DNA from: Myxococcales bacterium
GTDB taxonomy: Bacteria > Myxococcota_A > UBA9160 > UBA4427
Direction of reading: 5' to 3'
Length of the DNA stretch: 32,040 nucleotides
NCBI GenBank assembly: GCA_014240165.1
Contig: JAAZXM010000049.1
Location: 1-32,040 of the forward strand
In this document: positions 30,956-32,040 of the stretch, one piece after another
Position numbering within the stretch: position 1 is the first letter of the stretch
Layout: every line of letters starts with the position of its first letter
Position numbers and translations under genes: made by a program
The notes under the pieces: model-generated
What the model saw: the letters and a program-made list of their open reading frames with translations, nothing else
Told to the model about the DNA's origin: nothing
Database searches by the model: none

Positions 30956-32040
30956 ATGAAAAATCGATTGTCCGCCCAGGGCCGGGCCCTGGCCGTCGGC
31001 CTATCCGTCGCGCTTTGGGGCTGCGCCAGCTTTCAAACCGTCAACCAACCGCTCGATGAGGTCGACCCCGCCGGGGGCTACCGCCGCTATACCGCAACCG
31101 AACCGGTGGATCTCGGAGGCATCTGGCTCTCAGTGGCTTTCTCAGGCGGGGGCACCCGCGCGGCGGCTTTCGCATACGGCGTTCTCGAAGAGTTGCGCGA
31201 TACCCAAATCACGCTCAACGGGGAAACCGTTCGGCTTCTGGACGAGATCGATACGATCAGTGCCGTTTCCGGCGGTACATTTCCCGCAGCTTATTACGGC
31301 CTCTACGGAGACCGCATTTTCGAGGATTTTGAGCAGAAATTTCTATACAAAAACGTTCAGAGGGCCCTGCTCTTCCGGGCTCTCCGTCCCTGGAATCTCC
31401 TGCGGCTGCTTACTCCCTCGTTCAGCCGCAGCCTCCTTGCCCTCGACTATTACGACAAGAAGGTTTTCGATCGGGCCACCTTCGAAGACCTCGCGGCCGC
31501 TCCCGGCCCACACATTCACATCAATGCCACCGATCTGTCCCATGGTTACCGTTTCACGTTCAACCAGGGACAATTCGATGTCATCTGCTCCGACCTCGAC
31601 CCACTGCCCGTGGCTGCCGCGGTGGCCGCCTCCTCGGCCGTCCCGGTCCTGCTCAGTCCCATCGTGCTGCGGAACTATGCCGGAAGCTGCCAATTCCAGG
31701 TCCCCGATTGGGTAAGCGAATCACTCGATACGCGCCAATCGGATCGTCGACGCTACGAGGCCGCTCTGGCCTTTACTGATTTCAGCGATATCGATGACCG
31801 ACCCTATATCCACCTGATCGACGGCGGGATCGCCGATAATCTCGGCCTCCGCTTTTCCATTGAACTGAGCGCTGCCGCGGGCGGGGCTCGTCGATTCGCC
31901 GAGGCAGCGATGCTCGAGAGTCCGGAGAATTTCGTCGTGCTCGTCGTAAACGCCGAAACCGACCCCGACCCCAAAATCGACCTGAGTTCGGCCTCTCCCT
32001 CATTCGCCGCCATGATGGCTTCGGTCTCGGGCTCCCAGAT
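30956..32040 (+). CDS. Patatin-like phospholipase lipoprotein, 3' end cut off
   Basis: From ATG 30956 the frame is open for 361 residues to the window edge. A signal peptide ends in a lipobox L-W-G-C with lipidation Cys23, so the protein is anchored in a membrane outside the cytoplasm. The patatin domain starts at about residue 58: oxyanion loop SGGGTR (63-68), nucleophile S105 in SAVSGG (the first Gly of GxSxG is Ala103, as in some bacterial members) and the catalytic D289 in IDGGIADNLGL. Patatin-type lipases use a Ser-Asp dyad to hydrolyse acyl ester bonds of phospholipids. The C-terminal part is beyond the window. It diverges from the five-helix membrane protein gene across a spacer of 257 nt. 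Confidence 0.87.
   Translation, partial: MKNRLSAQGRALAVGLSVALWGCASFQTVNQPLDEVDPAGGYRRYTATEPVDLGGIWLSVAFSGGGTRAAAFAYGVLEELRDTQITLNGETVRLLDEIDTISAVSGGTFPAAYYGLYGDRIFEDFEQKFLYKNVQRALLFRALRPWNLLRLLTPSFSRSLLALDYYDKKVFDRATFEDLAAAPGPHIHINATDLSHGYRFTFNQGQFDVICSDLDPLPVAAAVAASSAVPVLLSPIVLRNYAGSCQFQVPDWVSESLDTRQSDRRRYEAALAFTDFSDIDDRPYIHLIDGGIADNLGLRFSIELSAAAGGARRFAEAAMLESPENFVVLVVNAETDPDPKIDLSSASPSFAAMMASVSGSQ

Noticed and set aside
1..32040. CRISPR arrays, IS elements, tRNA/rRNA, phage genes
   Set aside because: No repeat-spacer pattern, transposase, cloverleaf or integrase was seen on either strand by eye.

Overview
The window is about 32 kb of GC-rich (roughly two-thirds G+C by eye), gene-dense bacterial chromosome. 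It holds 27 protein genes, two of them cut by the window edges. I see no tRNA, rRNA, CRISPR array, insertion sequence or phage gene. The gene content (PlsB and a HAD-PlsC fusion, an acyl-CoA ligase, an HsaA/HsaC-like oxygenase pair, amidohydrolase, exported sulfatase, envelope glycan genes) suggests an aerobic Gram-negative of a Myxococcota/Binatota-like (old Deltaproteobacteria) type. That assignment is inference and weak.

Region 1 (1-5224) is general metabolism. On the minus strand are a SAM methyltransferase, a threonine/serine dehydratase-like PLP enzyme and an amidohydrolase (cut). A DUF164 zinc-ribbon coiled-coil protein on the plus strand is convergent with an agmatinase-family ureohydrolase. 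A CDP-alcohol phosphatidyltransferase diverges from the agmatinase gene. Region 2 (5365-12338) is lipid and acyl metabolism: a tandem DsbA/HCCA-isomerase-like protein, an acyl-CoA ligase, then the minus-strand pair HAD-PlsC and PlsB, which together would make phosphatidic acid. Region 3 (12489-17077) looks catabolic. A minus-strand run of extradiol dioxygenase, SDR and exported sulfatase diverges from an acyl-CoA-dehydrogenase-fold flavin monooxygenase (HsaA-like), and the spacer between them is rich in inverted repeats. Region 4 (17121-19654) has an exported OB-fold-like protein and a beta-propeller-like protein, both of unknown function.

Region 5 (19752-27158) is a cell-envelope glycan cluster: a YfhO-type multi-membrane protein, a tightly overlapping minus-strand set (polyprenyl-phosphate glycosyltransferase and two methyltransferases), and a plus-strand SGNH + MBOAT pair for O-acylation. 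A working model is loading of a sugar onto a lipid carrier, transfer by YfhO, and decoration by methyl and acyl groups.

Region 6 (27182-30698) is the most interesting part. It is a compact minus-strand operon encoding a five-helix membrane protein, a peroxiredoxin-like protein, a DNA photolyase and a DUF523-DUF1722 (RudS-like tRNA 4-thiouridine desulfidase) protein. The peroxiredoxin-like gene is broken by one in-frame TGA (29999-30001) exactly at the first position of the redox CxxC motif. A perfect 7-bp hairpin with an AGTT loop begins 18 nt after it, as expected for a bacterial SECIS element. I therefore read it as a UxxC selenoprotein of 176 residues that conventional gene calling would cut to its C-terminal 126 residues. 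The operon reads as a light/oxidative-damage response unit. The window ends in a patatin-like lipoprotein gene (cut).
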